DNA from: Opisthorchis felineus | Lineage: Eukaryota; Platyhelminthes; Trematoda; Opisthorchiida; Opisthorchiidae | Assembly: GCA_004794785.1 (NCBI GenBank) | Contig: SJOL01008381.1 | Coordinates: forward strand, 439,201-503,200 | Direction: 5' to 3' | Length of the DNA stretch: 64,000 nt | Part shown: positions 1 to 14,000 of the stretch, piece by piece | Layout: each line of letters begins with the position of its first letter | Position numbering within the stretch: the stretch's first letter is position 1 | Program-made: the position numbers and the translations under genes | Notes under the pieces: generated by a model | Seen by the model: the letters and a program-made list of their open reading frames with translations, nothing else | Told to the model about the DNA's origin: nothing | Databases searched by the model: none

Positions 1-1061
1 AAACTGCTCGATGAGGTGACGCGTGCCCCGTTGAAGCCGCATCAAAGAATGGAGATCACGAGGAACTACCTGATACCGAGGCTGACATATTCGCTCGTGC
101 TCGGCCAAGTCCACCGAAAGACGATCAAAAGGTTGGACAACTACATCACGCAATCTATTCGTGGCTGGCTACGTCTACCGAAGGACACCCCGATCAGCTA
201 CATCCACGCCGGTAAACAACATGGGGGACTTGGTATCCCAAGTCTGAGTGCAATCATCCAGATGCAGCGGAGAGCGCTTATGGAAAAGCTCTTTTCTACC
301 CAGTGCCGAGTACTACGAGATGCGGTCAGTGATTCCGCATTTGGCAAGATTGTTCGGGATCTCGGCCTTCCGTTCCGAGTCCACGGTGAATGCGCAAACA
401 CCAAGGAAGAGCTGGTGGTTGCTTGAGGCGATAGTCTGCACAACAGTGTTGACGGTCGCGGTTTATGAGAGTTGGTCTGTTCGCCTCAGTCGAATCGATG
501 GATTGTGTTTCCTCGGATATTTATCCGCGGTATCCAGCTCCGATGCAAGCTACTAAGGACGAGAGCTAGAAGAAGTTAGAAGATCATGGAGGCCAGATGA
601 TCTTCTGTCGTGGAAACTGTGGCCAACCGGAGAGTTTGGCGCATATTCTACACTCCTTCTGGATCATAATCAGGTTGCAAGGGAACTTACAAAACTTCTT
701 CGTCACCTGGGATACACCCGCCTTAATTAGTTGAGAGCATCTACGTCGACGTCTTTCATCAAGCTTGATCTAATCGCTGTTCGGGAGCGCCGAGCAACTG
801 TGATAGACGTCAGCATAATCTCGGATGGGCGCGAAGAGAGAGAAGAATGAGAAGAGGCAGAAGTATGTTGCCGATGGTTATTCTTTCGCCATAATCTCAG
901 CCCTACGTGCAATCGATTGGGATGTCGACGTTTTGGTTCACCAACCGATGATCATCTCTTATCGAGGGGTCTGCCTTCCTCAATCCTCCAAGGCTGGACT
1001 TCCTAAGGTCACAGTCAGTGACTTGTGTTTGCTTGCCATTTTTGGCTCTTTACCTACTTAA
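1..1061 (+). mobile_element. Decayed 3' end of an R2-like non-LTR retrotransposon (RT tail, CCHC knuckle, restriction-like endonuclease)
   Basis: The open frame at 16-426 reads like the region just after the reverse-transcriptase fingers and palm of R2-clade elements, with PLKPHQRMEI, YLIPRLTYSLVLG, RGWLRLPKDTP and GGLGIPSL in the usual order. A second frame at about 600-680 gives CRGNCGQPESLAHILHS, the zinc-knuckle region of these proteins. A third frame at 752-830 gives KLDLIAVRERRATVIDVSII, matching the K-P-D...D core of the restriction-like endonuclease but with L for the P. The last frame (825-1061) has ISYRGVCLPQSS and ends at a stop at 1061, as R2 proteins do. The blocks lie in three different frames with stops between them, so the copy is dead. 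Its 5' part is cut by the window edge. Members of this family nick a target site and reverse transcribe their RNA there. Confidence 0.85.
16..426 (+). pseudogene. RT C-terminal fragment of the R2-like element
   Basis: This is the longest intact block of the relic (136 codons from an internal Met). It covers the region downstream of the RT catalytic palm: LTYSLVLGQVHRKTIKRLDN, then IRGWLRLPKDTPISYIHA and QHGGLGIPSL. The RT catalytic YADD block would lie to the left of the window and is not visible. The frame stops at 424-426 and the next recognisable block starts about 170 bases later in another frame, so this is a pseudogene fragment, not a functional protein. Its start is the window's first Met, not a real start codon. 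Confidence 0.8.
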
Positions 1062-4000
1062 GGCACTTTTATTTGTGGTACACAGCGCTGTGTTCATTCT
1101 TGCCATTGACTTTCACACGTGACCCAGTATGATGGACACTTTGTGCCTGATGTGCGAATCTTGACTGTGCTAGCGCCTACCGCGCCTTGAAGAGCATTTA
1201 GCATTGTTTGTCCTTTCTCCGGCTGCTGGTCTTTAGACGCGTTTTTCCATAGCAAACATTCTTACATACGTTAGGATTCATCTTGATTGACTGGATCAGT
1301 TGGTGTCGTGGCTTCGAATGGGACGCTCCCCTCGTTTTATCCAATATTCTCCCGTAACACTTCCACATCTATCGCTTGAAGTTACTTTTTATGTTTGTCA
1401 CCACGCTTTTCGAAAGCAAACGATAATAGCAGTAAGGTCTTCCATTGACACGTAAACCGCAGCCTAGCGCCAGAATGACGAACACATATTGTGGCTTTCC
1501 GAAATACTATGACATCTAATGGGACCCAATGAAACAAACTACTTCACAAACATGTACAGATGTCAACAGGATGGGTCTTCGAAACTTATGCCACAAATGA
1601 GCTCTATGAGGTATAAATTAATAACAGCGTTCGATTTGTGTTAGAGAAGGATCAACGCCTTCAGAAGCTTTGCTCAAGGTAGAACCTCAGGGTACGTTTT
1701 CAGACAACTGAATGGATTGGTTTACCGTGTCTTACTTCATGGCCTGGAAATTGTGTACCGGCCAACGTGTAATTTCGCATAACATCACGGAAAGCAAATA
1801 GTGGGTGAAAAAACACGGTAAAGCCATAAGTCTTACCTCCTTCCGACGTTACATCAAGCAAATAGGTCGAAGAAACTAGAATTTCCGATCTTAATGTTCA
1901 AAAACACCAAACGAATCGTCCGTCAGTTATCATTTACCGCAAACGACAAGGTGTTGAGCCTCCCTTAACTGGCTGTCTGTCCGCTGTAATTGGCTTGTTG
2001 AACCGAAATCCATCATCGAGATGTTGCGAATTTGATTGATTCCCTCAAAATAGGCTTCATCCTCGAAATGAAATCTATCTGGCCTGGTATCATGCATGGA
2101 GTTTATTGAGGAGCAGCAAAGCTTCTCGTAAAATACGAAGGAATTCCCACGTAACTAATCTGCGCGCTTCAAAATAGTTCAGCATCACCTTCGACAAATA
2201 CTGCTGAGTAAAGGATCGATTTTCACACCTCGTGCATAGACAGTTCTCCTTCGAAGTTTAGAACTTCCTGTACCTGCGGAACACCGAGTCTCCTTTAAGT
2301 GCTGGCCCATGGCCTTGCATGTCAGCAACACGTGGTAAAGCTTGGTTGGTCCTCTGAACTACGTCAACCAAATTGATACGGTAAACTTAAGTGTTGTTAC
2401 AATTTGTGACAGAAGAAGAACACCGCTCTGATTTTTTCATAAATGTTGAGAGTTCGGGATTCTACAAGTGCCATGCAATGGATAGTAATTGTGGTCCTTT
2501 TTAGTTGCGGGTTTGTAAGTGGGCGAAACGAAAGATAGTATAGGAAATAGTGAGCAGTAAGTTGTAAAGAATGAAATATTAAACTAAAATATAGGAAGTG
2601 TGAAACTTATTTGTTTTTAGTGCAGAAAATCAGACGGTTGGGTGTTCAATAGGTACGGACCCCTCATCTTAAAAAGACTAGAATTAAAATTAAAATCTCA
2701 GGTTTGTTATGTGATAATTCACCCCTTAGATAGGCGCCCGAATAACTGCCTTCATATGCCTGGCTTTCAAATAAACTAGAAAGCCACGATCTGGCCAAAG
2801 CCGGAGTTTAGAATAATTTAGGAGTAAATCTGGGCGGCGTTCAAACGTTAATAAGCTTTGTGCAGGCAAATAACTTAGGAATCAGGGGTTGATAATTCTA
2901 TAGGCCGGCATTAAACTCCCATTATGCAGTTAGCATCGGACGATCGATAACTCCGATCAGCCTTAACCGCACTGTGTCTGGCAGTTGCTTGTCAAAATGA
3001 CTATTGTTGGCTTGGAATGTCCAACAACCCGTCGGTCTACTACAGGTGGATCACTACTGCGGTCTAGCAATTATGCACCACTATAGGTTTATCTGTGTGG
3101 GCCATTCCTCTTTACATGGCTGCTGCGCAGGCCATCGCATGAGCAAATTTTGAAGGGTTAACAATCGTTAGTTAAGAGAGAATTTTTTCTCCTGCCTGCT
3201 TCTCTTTGAATTAGGAAAAAGTCACGTAGAGCAATCACAAAGCTTTTCCGGGGAGGGGAGGGCCAAGTAAAAAGTCGGCTCAGTTGATTACCCGGTTTGT
3301 GATACGCTTGATAACGATCTTATCTTTTATCTGTCAACCTGTTTTCACCTGTTCAGGTGAAAATAGCTAGCCAGAGTAAGAGGGTCCGGTTGCGGAGATG
3401 TTCACCGCGTACTGAATATGCCAATGAATGCGTGCAGCACGGCACCTTAATTATGATGATGCATAAACAAACTGTGTAGGCAGAATCCATTACGGTAAGA
3501 TCGGCTGTTATGACAAACAGCAGTGTTTGCAGAGCGGTCACATGAAGCCCATTCAACTAATAGTGAATACGTAACCCTCTGAAAAAACTGCTATATATTT
3601 GCTTGTCTGGAGATATCCAGGATGGACCAATCTTAAGCTTGATGCTTTGAAACATCCTGGTGATCCTTCTAAGAACAGTTCCTTCTACAGCAGAGACTAC
3701 TTTCAATCAGTATTTCCGGGTGGTCCAACCAGACGTAGAGGGTTTCCGTAACTTTTACCACATCTGACGTGTTTGCTTACGTCCTACTCCAAACTGGCGG
3801 GAATAAAACTAATGGATGTGATAACCATGTCTTGTTTATTTGCAGTAACTTAACAGGTCAGCTAGCTACCCTGTGTACTGCTAGGACAGTATCCCAAAAG
3901 CAGGAGATGAATTTTAAATTCATGATCATGAAATTTCCCACATTGGAAGACATTGCGGCAATTAGACCTTCGTTGCGGTAATAAAACACCTAAATGGGCT

Positions 4001-4224
4001 TTGTCGTCCGAGTGAAAATTGAGGTTCACGAGACCGTAACATGAAACCAGAGGCCACGGGTTTCCATCCACAGCTTATGGGTGACGGTCTGCTGCACATC
4101 GCAGAAACAAGTTTAGAGAGAGATTCCTGGCTTAATCTGAAGCTGTTACCTATGTCAAAAAACGTAACAATCAGGACAGGTAACACTGCATTCTGAAACT
4201 ATTCGACTCCGCATTCAAACTTAC
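1062..4224. other. Non-coding stretch between the R2-like relic and the last visible laminin exon
   Basis: The laminin exon ending at 4225 has a strong donor (GTAAGT) on the minus strand, so this stretch should be intron, with the R2-like relic inside the same intron or beyond it. The next expected piece (rest of the L4-to-LE5 junction, with a CxCPxGYxGxxC pattern) was searched for on the minus strand and not found. Minus-strand open frames at 3353-3556, 3862-4071 and 3962-4186 show no LE or L4 motif. Confidence 0.5.
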
Positions 4225-4535
4225 TCGATCGTGGCTTGGTCGCTTATATACTTCACTTTAATCAGGAACCTGTCCAACTTAGACAAGACCGCGACCATAT
4301 CTGCAATGGTAGCGGGTCGTCCGGGCAACTGCATTCCATTGCTTCCACCGTAAGGAGCTATCCTGCTGCTGGTTAGGCTTCCCTGCGAAAGATCAATTGG
4401 AATACGGTCCAAGGGCACGGAGGAAGGCGGTTCCACAAGCACTCGGAAGGAGGACTCAGTCAGAGGTATCTCGATGATCAAATGACTGGCTCGATAATCT
4501 GGAGGAAGCATATACGCCAAACGATACCCATTGCC
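4225..4535 (-). CDS. LAMA: Laminin alpha exon 14: L4 domain, second part
   Basis: The 103 codons plus two bases read [20 protein letters not shown], later [20 protein letters not shown] and DQATI. The end block fits the R-x-D-[LF]-M-x-V-L-A-x-L...LLIRATY signature that closes L4. Acceptor TTTCGCATTTTCAG at phase 0; donor GA|GTAAGT leaves two bases for the next exon, which lies left of this point and was not identified. Confidence 0.92.
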
Positions 4536-7500
4536 CTGAAAATGCGAAACATAGGAAAAATTGCATTCCACACAACAAATGATGAACTTGAAAAAACAGG
4601 TCGTTTGACTGCTTTGATCGCCGGTACGATGAAAATTTTAGTTCGAAGCACTAAAGTATGGTAGTATGACGTTTTACAGCTGATACATAGTCAGTGGAAT
4701 TCTGGAGCTGAATAAGTACACCACAGGACGTGTCTGAACATGTGGGCTGTTACAGTTGTTCAGCGGCTCTCTTCCTTGCCCTTGGGTCTTCCCTGTGCAG
4801 TTATGATAAGATACTAACTGCTTTGATTGTTTTCTGTGAGTAAATAAATTATGCCGAGTGATGAGTTAGTTTCTTGATGCGCAGATAAAAGACGAAGTTC
4901 TATTTTGGCGTCCATATGTAGAACAGCGAGACATTTTAGGTGCCTTTGTAAAAACCGTGTCCAGTAATAGTTACTTCTAGGGGAGACCAATGAGGAAAGG
5001 CCTATGTGACCTCCATTAGGGGAGACTATGCGAAACCGTGACTGAAGAGAACACTTATTCACTTTAAACGAGAACTCATCTCTTCTGAAGGGTCTTTTTC
5101 ATATCAGTATACCGGAAATAGATGGACGCAAATGTGTTTTGCGACATCTTCTATCGGGGTACCAAGAGTCAAGAGAAAGAAATCTTCTTAAATGCGTTCT
5201 TCCGTTCGTATCAACTGGAATGAATAAAATTCATAAAACGTCCAAGCTGACGGGAAATCGTTCGATTCTGGTTCGGCGCTCTAACACTCATCTGTTTTGA
5301 GTTACTGGGGTCACATTTATGCTGGAATCACCTTCATGCAATGAATCGTAGTGATGTCAAATTTAGTATATTCCTGCCCATAAACCTGTCCGCTACTTTA
5401 AAACGACCACTTCGCTAAGGATTTAATCCAGCAACGAAGCCAGTCTATGCTGGAAAGTCAAAAAACACGGTACAGCTGTTTCTGTTTCACCCTTATTGGG
5501 AATCAACAGCAGTGCGAATTGCAAGAAACTCAGAAGTTCGAACCCGAGAACTTCCTGCCAATGGTTAAACGGTTGACCTTTCAGCCGCGATCAGCTAGGC
5601 AGCAGTGTGATTAGCTCTAATGTAGAAAGGATATAGCGCTGCTCATCCCTCACTCATGGAAACCACAGTATCTGGTCGTGTATTGACTGGCTCCTCGAGT
5701 GGTGACTTCTCATGTAGAAGCTTCATTCATCTTGTAAAATTATCCTTCCTCTGAACTGCATATTGATTGATGGTGATGTGAGGGGATTTGGTAGTGTTCA
5801 ATAAAGTGTGAAAGCTTACCAATTTGCCGATCAGCCGCTCGTGGCCAAACGGTTAGGTGTTCAACCACTGGCCGGAGTGTCGCGGGTCCAAAACTCCTTG
5901 TGTTTCGTGAGATGCTGATGATTCTCATTAAGGATAAAACAACTCTTTAGTGCTTCTCGGCTTTTCAACATAGGTTGGCTTCAACTAACGGAAGAAATTT
6001 CACTGGAAAGTCACCAGATCTCCTTACATCCGCATCCATTTTACTTGGGTTTGCAGAGTCAATTATACACCCAACTGATCTGACGAGTAACATATTCAGC
6101 TACCAAAGGTGTCTTATCCTAACACACTGTGAAGATAAGCGTCCTGTTTCGGTAGGTAACAGTTCTCTTGACTAGCTACTAGCATGATAATTCAAGTCAT
6201 TAATTCATCTTAACTGATCAAAGATTCTAGCGGGGAAGAGTTAGTAGTGGCCGAGGTGTTCAGCTGCACAGCAGACTTTCAACCGTTATTGGAGCTCATC
6301 GGACGGACGTAGAGTATCTAAATGTAATTCACTGCCATAGACTCCATGAGCAAGTTCGTCAGTGAGTCACGTAACCGGTCGCTGACCACCCAAGCGGAAA
6401 GTGCCAGTGAAGGCGAATCCCGTGTCTGATAAGCATTTATTAACGAGGTTGTCTCTGTCGCATGCCATGAAATGTTGAGAATTCTACTTAGCTAGCACAT
6501 TCCCTGACGCAATTGGACTTAATGGCCTGTCATTCCACATCTTTTATAATCCTGTTTATTCGGACGGTAGCACGCTGTGATCCTGTGTATTGAAAGTGTT
6601 TGAGAAAATCCATAGAAACTGTTCTACTCACGCGAATTCATGTAGATTGGATGTAACACTTTCGAAGAACTCACCTCTAGCACAATGTCTGGTTCACTGA
6701 GCCACATGGCATCTAACTGATCTCTGATTGCCAACGAACTAGTGCTTATCCTTCTTGATGTATCAGAGGAATAGCTCACGCCAAAAGCCTGCATTGTCGG
6801 TGAGTTGAACCGCAAAATCACTGTCAGTTGACTTCGATAGGCGGTCAGCTGCTTGCCTAGGTAGTCTGTCGGGGCCGACCAGTAGTAACCTCTGTCTATA
6901 GGACGTAAACTGGCGGCACTTAGCCAAGACTCGACAACACGAACATCGGCTAACAAGAAAGTACTTTCACCTTCTCCGACATTATCGTCCCGGTAGGAGA
7001 CTAGATAGCCACTGTCCGTTGCAGTACCGGGAAACAAAATGGACCAGCCATTGAGCGTTGAGACCTGAAAGGACGGGAACACGATCATTATGAACGACTG
7101 TCAATATGGTCTAAAAATGGTTTACAGTCAGCTTAAGTAATTAGTGTATGGAAGACTTACAGCGCCAAGAAGCCCGTTTTGTTCAAGAGTCTGTTACCAA
7201 AAGAACAAGGCAGAAGAGTTAAAACATGAATTTTTTGTGGATATACAGAGAAAAGGGCAACAGTGGAAATAAAAGTACACGGATGAGTATCACAGTATGT
7301 CCCACCCGAACCATAGCCGTCTGCTGTGCCAGTCACTCGACTAAAAAATGTATGAATAAAACTGATAAAAAGGGAACGTTTTCAAAAGAAGTGAACTCCA
7401 GTTTGACAAAATTTTGCCGAGTTTGGCTGCACCCCACTCCAGTGACTGCTATATAGGATGCAGTTTAGTCCTCAATGTTGCTCACAACTTATCAGAAATG

Positions 7501-10500
7501 GAGTGGAAGAGGCAGCAAAAATTAGATCAAGTATGGAAGACCTCTTAAGTGAGAACTCGTTCCCGAAGAGACACTTTAGAAGGTAGCGAAGATTTCGCGT
7601 TTGTCTCACCAATAAAAACACCGTATTTATTATTTTTGGTGAACTCAAATACCATAGCACCTAATTAGGCACAGGTGGATGAATGGACTAGCCTCTCGCT
7701 ACCCTGGATCGAACCCACACCAGCACCTCCAAACTATCTGGCCATCCAGGAGACTTTTCTAGTAAAGGAAAGGAGTAAATCGAATACTTTTCTCATAAAC
7801 TGAGTTTGTCGGGAACCTCTAAACCTACCTTTTAACTCACTTCTTCCCCACGAGGTCAGTGGGTCACTGATATTGATTTCAAAGTAGTTGTAAAAGAAAG
7901 TACAAAACGAAATTTCGACCATTGTAGGCGGATACACACCAATTTTGCCTTCAAGTTACTCCCTCACGATGCAACCCAAAACTCACTACGAGATATTCAA
8001 ACTCACTAGTGCTGAAGGTAAACACAGAGTGGACAAGCTAGCATTGGTATATGATGTAATTTTCCATGTAGTTAGCGCGTTCTTTGATCGGCAATTTGTC
8101 TCGCCGATCAACCTAGTGTTTGTGCGAACAGGTAGCTGGTTGAACCAGCATTACTTTTAGCAACCTGCTTCTATGGAGTGAAAGTTTAAAAAGCTCAACC
8201 TCAGACCAATCCGATGGCTTTAGCAGCAAATTCATGTGGCACTGTTTCAATGAATTCACACTAGGCATTTAATCTCGATCAGCGTCAGTTTGCTTATCAT
8301 TCGTGTTGGAATGATCATAAATGGTTATCAAAAGCTCGGTGCCCTTTGAGTTCTCAGATAGCATCCGCATCTGACCGAGTGGGTAGTCTACACAAAGGCT
8401 CATCTTTTTCAGTTCTTGATCTATGAAGGAGCGCTTGGTAAGACATAATAAGCGACTGAGAATTCTTCACAAAAACCCTAAAGTATAAAAATATGACAAG
8501 TATACCAATATTTCAGAGGACGAGATGTATAATGTACAAAGGTCTTCGTGTTCTAATAGTTTATATCAACTTTGCTTTGGGATGTGACGTGATGTTCAGG
8601 GAACTGACGGCTCAGGTCGATGTGTGATGGCCAGTACGCGCTGATAGACCAGTGGTTAAACTCAGGTAATAAACCTCAAATGGCTTGAGCTTGAACTCCG
8701 TTTTGGTCTTGCTGTACACAAACGAATTTTTAAAAGGCCTAGGCATCTCGGACTGTTCACTGGGCTCGCTGTCCCAAGATCGACACCATAGTAAGTCACA
8801 TGACAGATCTTATCTACAGCCACCTGCTGAAATCCGGCAAGGACGAAACACCTCATGTGACAGTAACTTTCGGGATCAGGTATATCATTCATGGAATCCG
8901 AGATGTAAATCTAGCTAAATACAAAAGAGATCCCTGTATTTCTGTGCACTGTTAACTTTCTAGTGACAAATTACTTAAGATTTTGCTCACTGAGGAGGGT
9001 TTTGTCAATAGCAATACTACTGACAAACTGATTGGATGATGGCATTTCTGGACCTTTTTAGCAGATTGGACGGCCTATATAGTGACTACAAACGCATTTG
9101 AAATTAGCAACAGGTTCATCAATGGCCATGACAATTCACAGTCGGCTTTCAAACTACTTACGTAGATCCAACCGTTGTTTACCCACGAAGATTATTTTAC
9201 AGCGCACTGACTCACCAATGCAGTTATCGGGCTGATTCCATCGCACTTATCCGTCAAACCAGAACAGTAACACGGTTGACAACCTTCTGGGTTCTCCGCA
9301 TCCAGATTGAAGTAGCCAGGTTGACACTCTCGACAGTATGAATCCGGGTTCACGTTAACCTAGAATAATCGCGGTGTAGTGGTATTAGTACCGAGATTAG
9401 TATGGTACTAATGTTTGTTTTGTACCATTGAATACTATATCCTTATTAATATTATCACTCACCTTGCAGTTGCACGGGGGTTCGCATCGGTAGCTCCCAC
9501 CTCGAGAACTTCCACGAACATCACATGTGCATGCCACACATTTGGACGGATCCATATCTGAACGACGGTAACCTTCCGCACACTGGTCACAACGCTTCCC
9601 TGCGAAACCCTCTTTACAGATACAATCACCTGGGTACTAGATTTTGGACGAGAAGGACAGCAAATTATGAGCGGATATGCAAATATCAGCTAACCAGTAA
9701 CGTTCAGTCATAGTACCAGCTTCTTTAGTTATTTTGTTACATACGTGCAGTTATACTTCCTCTGTTCAACGAAGAAAAACAGTGTTGGTCTTCTTCTTCC
9801 ACTTTCAGCGAAACAAAACGAACATTCATTGTAAGCCACCAACCTACCCGATTGGGAATCTCGCGTTCGTTCGAAACACAAACTCCGGTTGAACCTGCCG
9901 TGTCGCACTCACATCTCACACAAGGGTTAGGAGAATCCGGGCGCACGTGAACAGGTCGGTAGTAGCCGGGTTTGCAGCTCTCACAGTTGATTCCGGTCGT
10001 GTCCTCCTATGTGGGGAAACCAAGCGGAATTTATCGAGGAGGAACCGTCGCATGTGATACAAGAAACTACACACAGACACTTATGCAGTCATAAATGCGC
10101 TGAGCAACGAAAAACTCTTTAGAAGCAAAAATTCTCGAGTGACATGGGATTGCTTTAAACGGGATTTCACACCCGTGGTATTTAAATGCGGGAATCGATT
10201 TCCTATTCAAATAGACAAGTAGGCAAATGCCGAAAAGTAACTTGTCAATATCAGCACCCACTCGCGTTGGTTTACCGGTTAGCAGAAAACTGATTACACG
10301 CTCGTCAAAGTTTATCGGAAACATGACTTACGAGTGACATTCATTAGATTTTGCTGCAATTCCCCACTGTCAAATTCACTGAAGATTCACCCAACAGGTA
10401 ACCCAGCACTCCACAAGTTAACAACGGGAAGGACAGCACCGCCAACTCGAGGGACAATCAGGGTTTCACTGTGAGCAAGTAGAAGCGGATTGATACCTCT

Positions 10501-10976
10501 TGTTACCTAAGGCCCATTTTTCCTTGGACGCCACAACTGAAGTCAACGTACAACCGAAGGGTGGCCGATAGTGAATGTTTTAGAGCAGTTGAAATGTCGG
10601 ACTGATAGCCTGTGAATCCGCTAGAATATCCAGAGTGGAAGAGGGTGAAAAACACCGTTTGCACCCCGATAAGGAAACGTAACTCCGCAATACTGAGGTG
10701 AGCTTGCCCCGAAATTTGCCAAGATTTTCAGTAATACATGGTGTCAAGGAGCACAATCCCAAACATCACATCCACTGAACATATTGTTGGGGTTATCAGT
10801 ACCCCCGAAAACCGTTTATTTTTCGAATTATTTCCAATTTTATTTTCTGAAAATTTGAACCTTCAAATTTCGCATCTTTTCCGCCATGTTGTGCCTTATT
10901 CTAAAAGGACCGCGCCCTCTTCCTATTGACCAGTTGGACTTTGTGTGTGCTAACGAAATTATTGTTCCAAAGGTAG

Positions 10977-11024
<48 letters not shown>

Positions 11025-14000
11025 GTTACATAGGTCGGGTCAGCGACAGCTAGCTAAGAACTGGTGACTTTGGGGACAGTTACCGATGTTTTCTGCTCTA
11101 TGTAGTAACGTGGCGATATTAGGGCACTTGGCCGGTGAAAATGCTCATAGTTTTTGCAATTTACTGATTTTTCAACTAAAATAGGGCACAACAGCCCTAC
11201 CGATAATGCTCTCCCTCTTCAGCTGCTAGGCTTGAGCAATCGGGGGAAGCGGTATAAGAAGGGTTCATTGGATGAATTCATGGACAACCAAATAACAAAT
11301 GAATATGGTTTTCACAGCTTAGAAGGGACTGTTTCATTTAAGCCCAAACACTTCACCTGAAATAACTGACAACATTACGAAGCGTCTATTAAAACTGCCA
11401 ACATTAGAACTCTCGCACTGCGCAAAATTCATCGCAGTAAAGTAACCGAATTATGCTGCACGGAGAACCTACGTGTTATGCAATGGTATTTCAAATGAGG
11501 ACATATCTGAACGCTGTGAGGAAAACAACGCCAGGTAGCTGAAGCCTTCAAGGATGAAGCATGCACCCAAGAAATAAACATCCTCGTAATTGCGTAGAAT
11601 ATTTTCAGAGAATGACTCACCCAGCATATGCGTTGTGTGATTTTTGTCGAATGAGTTTCACAGACGGACAACGATCAATAATCAGTCGGTCATGTGTTTT
11701 GCCACAATACTTTGTCAGACGAGATAGTAATGCGATAAAAATGAAAAGAGAGTTTTCTCTCCCCCTATCGCTAAAAATTCTTTGTCTGAGAAACCTCGCA
11801 TATCCCACGGATTACATGTCAGTTGTCCCCAGAATAGCTCTCCATGTCAGCGATTTAACTTTAGCTGACCGTGCTATAAACTCCCCTTTAGCAGCAGTAT
11901 CTTTGAACGTGTATTCGGACATAAACAGTTGCGTAATACAGAAGAGACTCACGCGACAGTCGACGCATACTCCACCTCCTTCGAACACACCATCCTTCCG
12001 CTGACTAAGACGCAGGTTGGCCACCGTTTGGTTGAACACACAGCTGTCTGCTTTTCCGTGACAGTTACACTCTGGAAAATTATAAACAGAATGGGCAGGA
12101 CTGGAGCTAACACGTTGCGCCTAAATGGAAAGGCGGCTGAATGAAGCACAGGAGTTTAAATCTTTGTAGTACTGTACAAAGAAGCTGTCAAGAAAGTGTA
12201 AGGTCACTGGTTGATTCGGCTGTCCTCGTTTTATTGTTAACGTTCTATAATCTCAGGGGTGTCAGCTATGTACCTTAAACTGGATAGCTGTTGTAGCTTC
12301 GGACAGTACGCCGGATCACTCTTTTTCATTTTATCACATTTAATATGTTCGTTTTAGTTTTTCTGACATAAGACCCCCAACCAGAGAAAGTTCAAACCTC
12401 TTACATGAGTTTAGATATATTAAACATATCAGCATTTGCCCTATCAATAATCTTTCCAGGTATGTTGAACATTTCCTCGCTAATGAAGCCATAAGTCGAT
12501 GGATGGAATAGAAATATCTACTTAAACGTTGTCGGCAAACGTCACAGCAAACTAACCACAACTCAAGGAAGTTTCTCTAGCATTAATCACACCAATCGCG
12601 AAAAGGTTCGGAAAATTTTGCGACTTCCTCTGACATAAAATATCCTTGACTTGGATAGGCGTGCCAAACCAAGTGACAGTGAGATCCAGATCATCGAATG
12701 CAATCAATAAACCTAGTTCCACTTACTGCTGGCTGGTCATCATCCGTAGTCAAGTCTCAACGTTGCCCTGGGGTCATCGTTTTGCACAGTATACAACACA
12801 ATGATTTTCATTTCTCGTTCTCGGACCATGAGTTGCATCTCTCTTCCGCGGTCTAGTGCGTAAATTATTCACTAAGTACGTCCTTACTTAACGGAATTCA
12901 TGTGTCCATGTTCTACTAACTGAGAACGTTTATTTTGCTTGCTGAAGCTTAAATGATGACCTTGACAAGCTTGCGATCGTTGTGCGTTTTGTCATCTGTC
13001 CTAACTTATCTCAGCGAACCGTATCTACCGGTCAACTGTTCTTCACTGTAATTTATCTCGCCTTATAGCTAAGCTAGACAAGTAGTCGGACGACAGGCCT
13101 ATTCACCTCTACTTCTCTCTATTTCGGGTATTCAACTGCTACTAAATCATAGAAACCTTATCACGATCTCCCACCAAACTCATTTCAATTTGATCCTTTC
13201 TCCAATACGATCGAGCATATCCCTTCATCAAATCCGTTATCACTCTCCATGCTGAGTAGTCATTTCAGTAAGGCATAATAGCATTCTTGTTTAGGCTTGA
13301 AGTGATTCGAGTTTCGTAAACTAAAGGAATCCAATGTGATGAGCTAAGTTTGTACCTAATATCCAGAGTTATGTGAGACTTTTCGGATACACAATTATAA
13401 TGATAAACAACAGCTGTTTGATGACTGCAGGATTTTACTAGTTATTAACCGACTTTACACTGACGAATAGAATTCAGCTGAAACAGGACCCGTCGCCAAA
13501 ATTTGCCCAGATGAAAACCACAGCCTGAAAAACTCAAGCCATTTTCCTTCAATGGTGAGGGAAGTTAATACAAACGGATGTAACAAGCTGTGAAATCTTG
13601 GTTTTAGCTGGTTCCTGAGGTCCCCCAAGTTCCTGAAGTTCCTGTTTGCCCCTTTTAAGTTTGGATTCTTCGGCAGTTTCACAGCTCTTATTATTTCCTC
13701 AAGGTGATGGTCAACTGTGTAGCTGAAGAGTACTAAACCAAACTTTTAGCATTCAGGAATGGCAGTGATATAGCTCCAAAAACACGACGGTACGTCGAAA
13801 CACGCCCTGAATGAATTTGGGACGGAATACAAAAACATACAACTTTGGAAATTTAGATGCAGTTCAATGGGACTCAAAGACACAACGCAGACTTTTCAAG
13901 ACAGTGGATAGTCATTGTGATGGATAACACGTCAAAATATCTACATTATTTTGTGAAATCATCGCTGGAAAACTGTATACCGGAAGAAGTTTGGGTGGCC

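Larger units (their letters stand above)
7065..9215. other. Intron between LE5 and L4 exons
   Basis: It contains two tRNA-like fragments (7690-7750 minus, 8645-8700 plus) but no exon that I recognise. Confidence 0.5.

Noticed and set aside
7690..7750. A genuine tRNA gene
   Set aside because: A and B boxes are present, but acceptor, D and anticodon arms cannot be paired by eye.
11561..12004. 147-codon plus-strand frame
   Set aside because: Its end is antisense to laminin exon 9; the rest has no motif.
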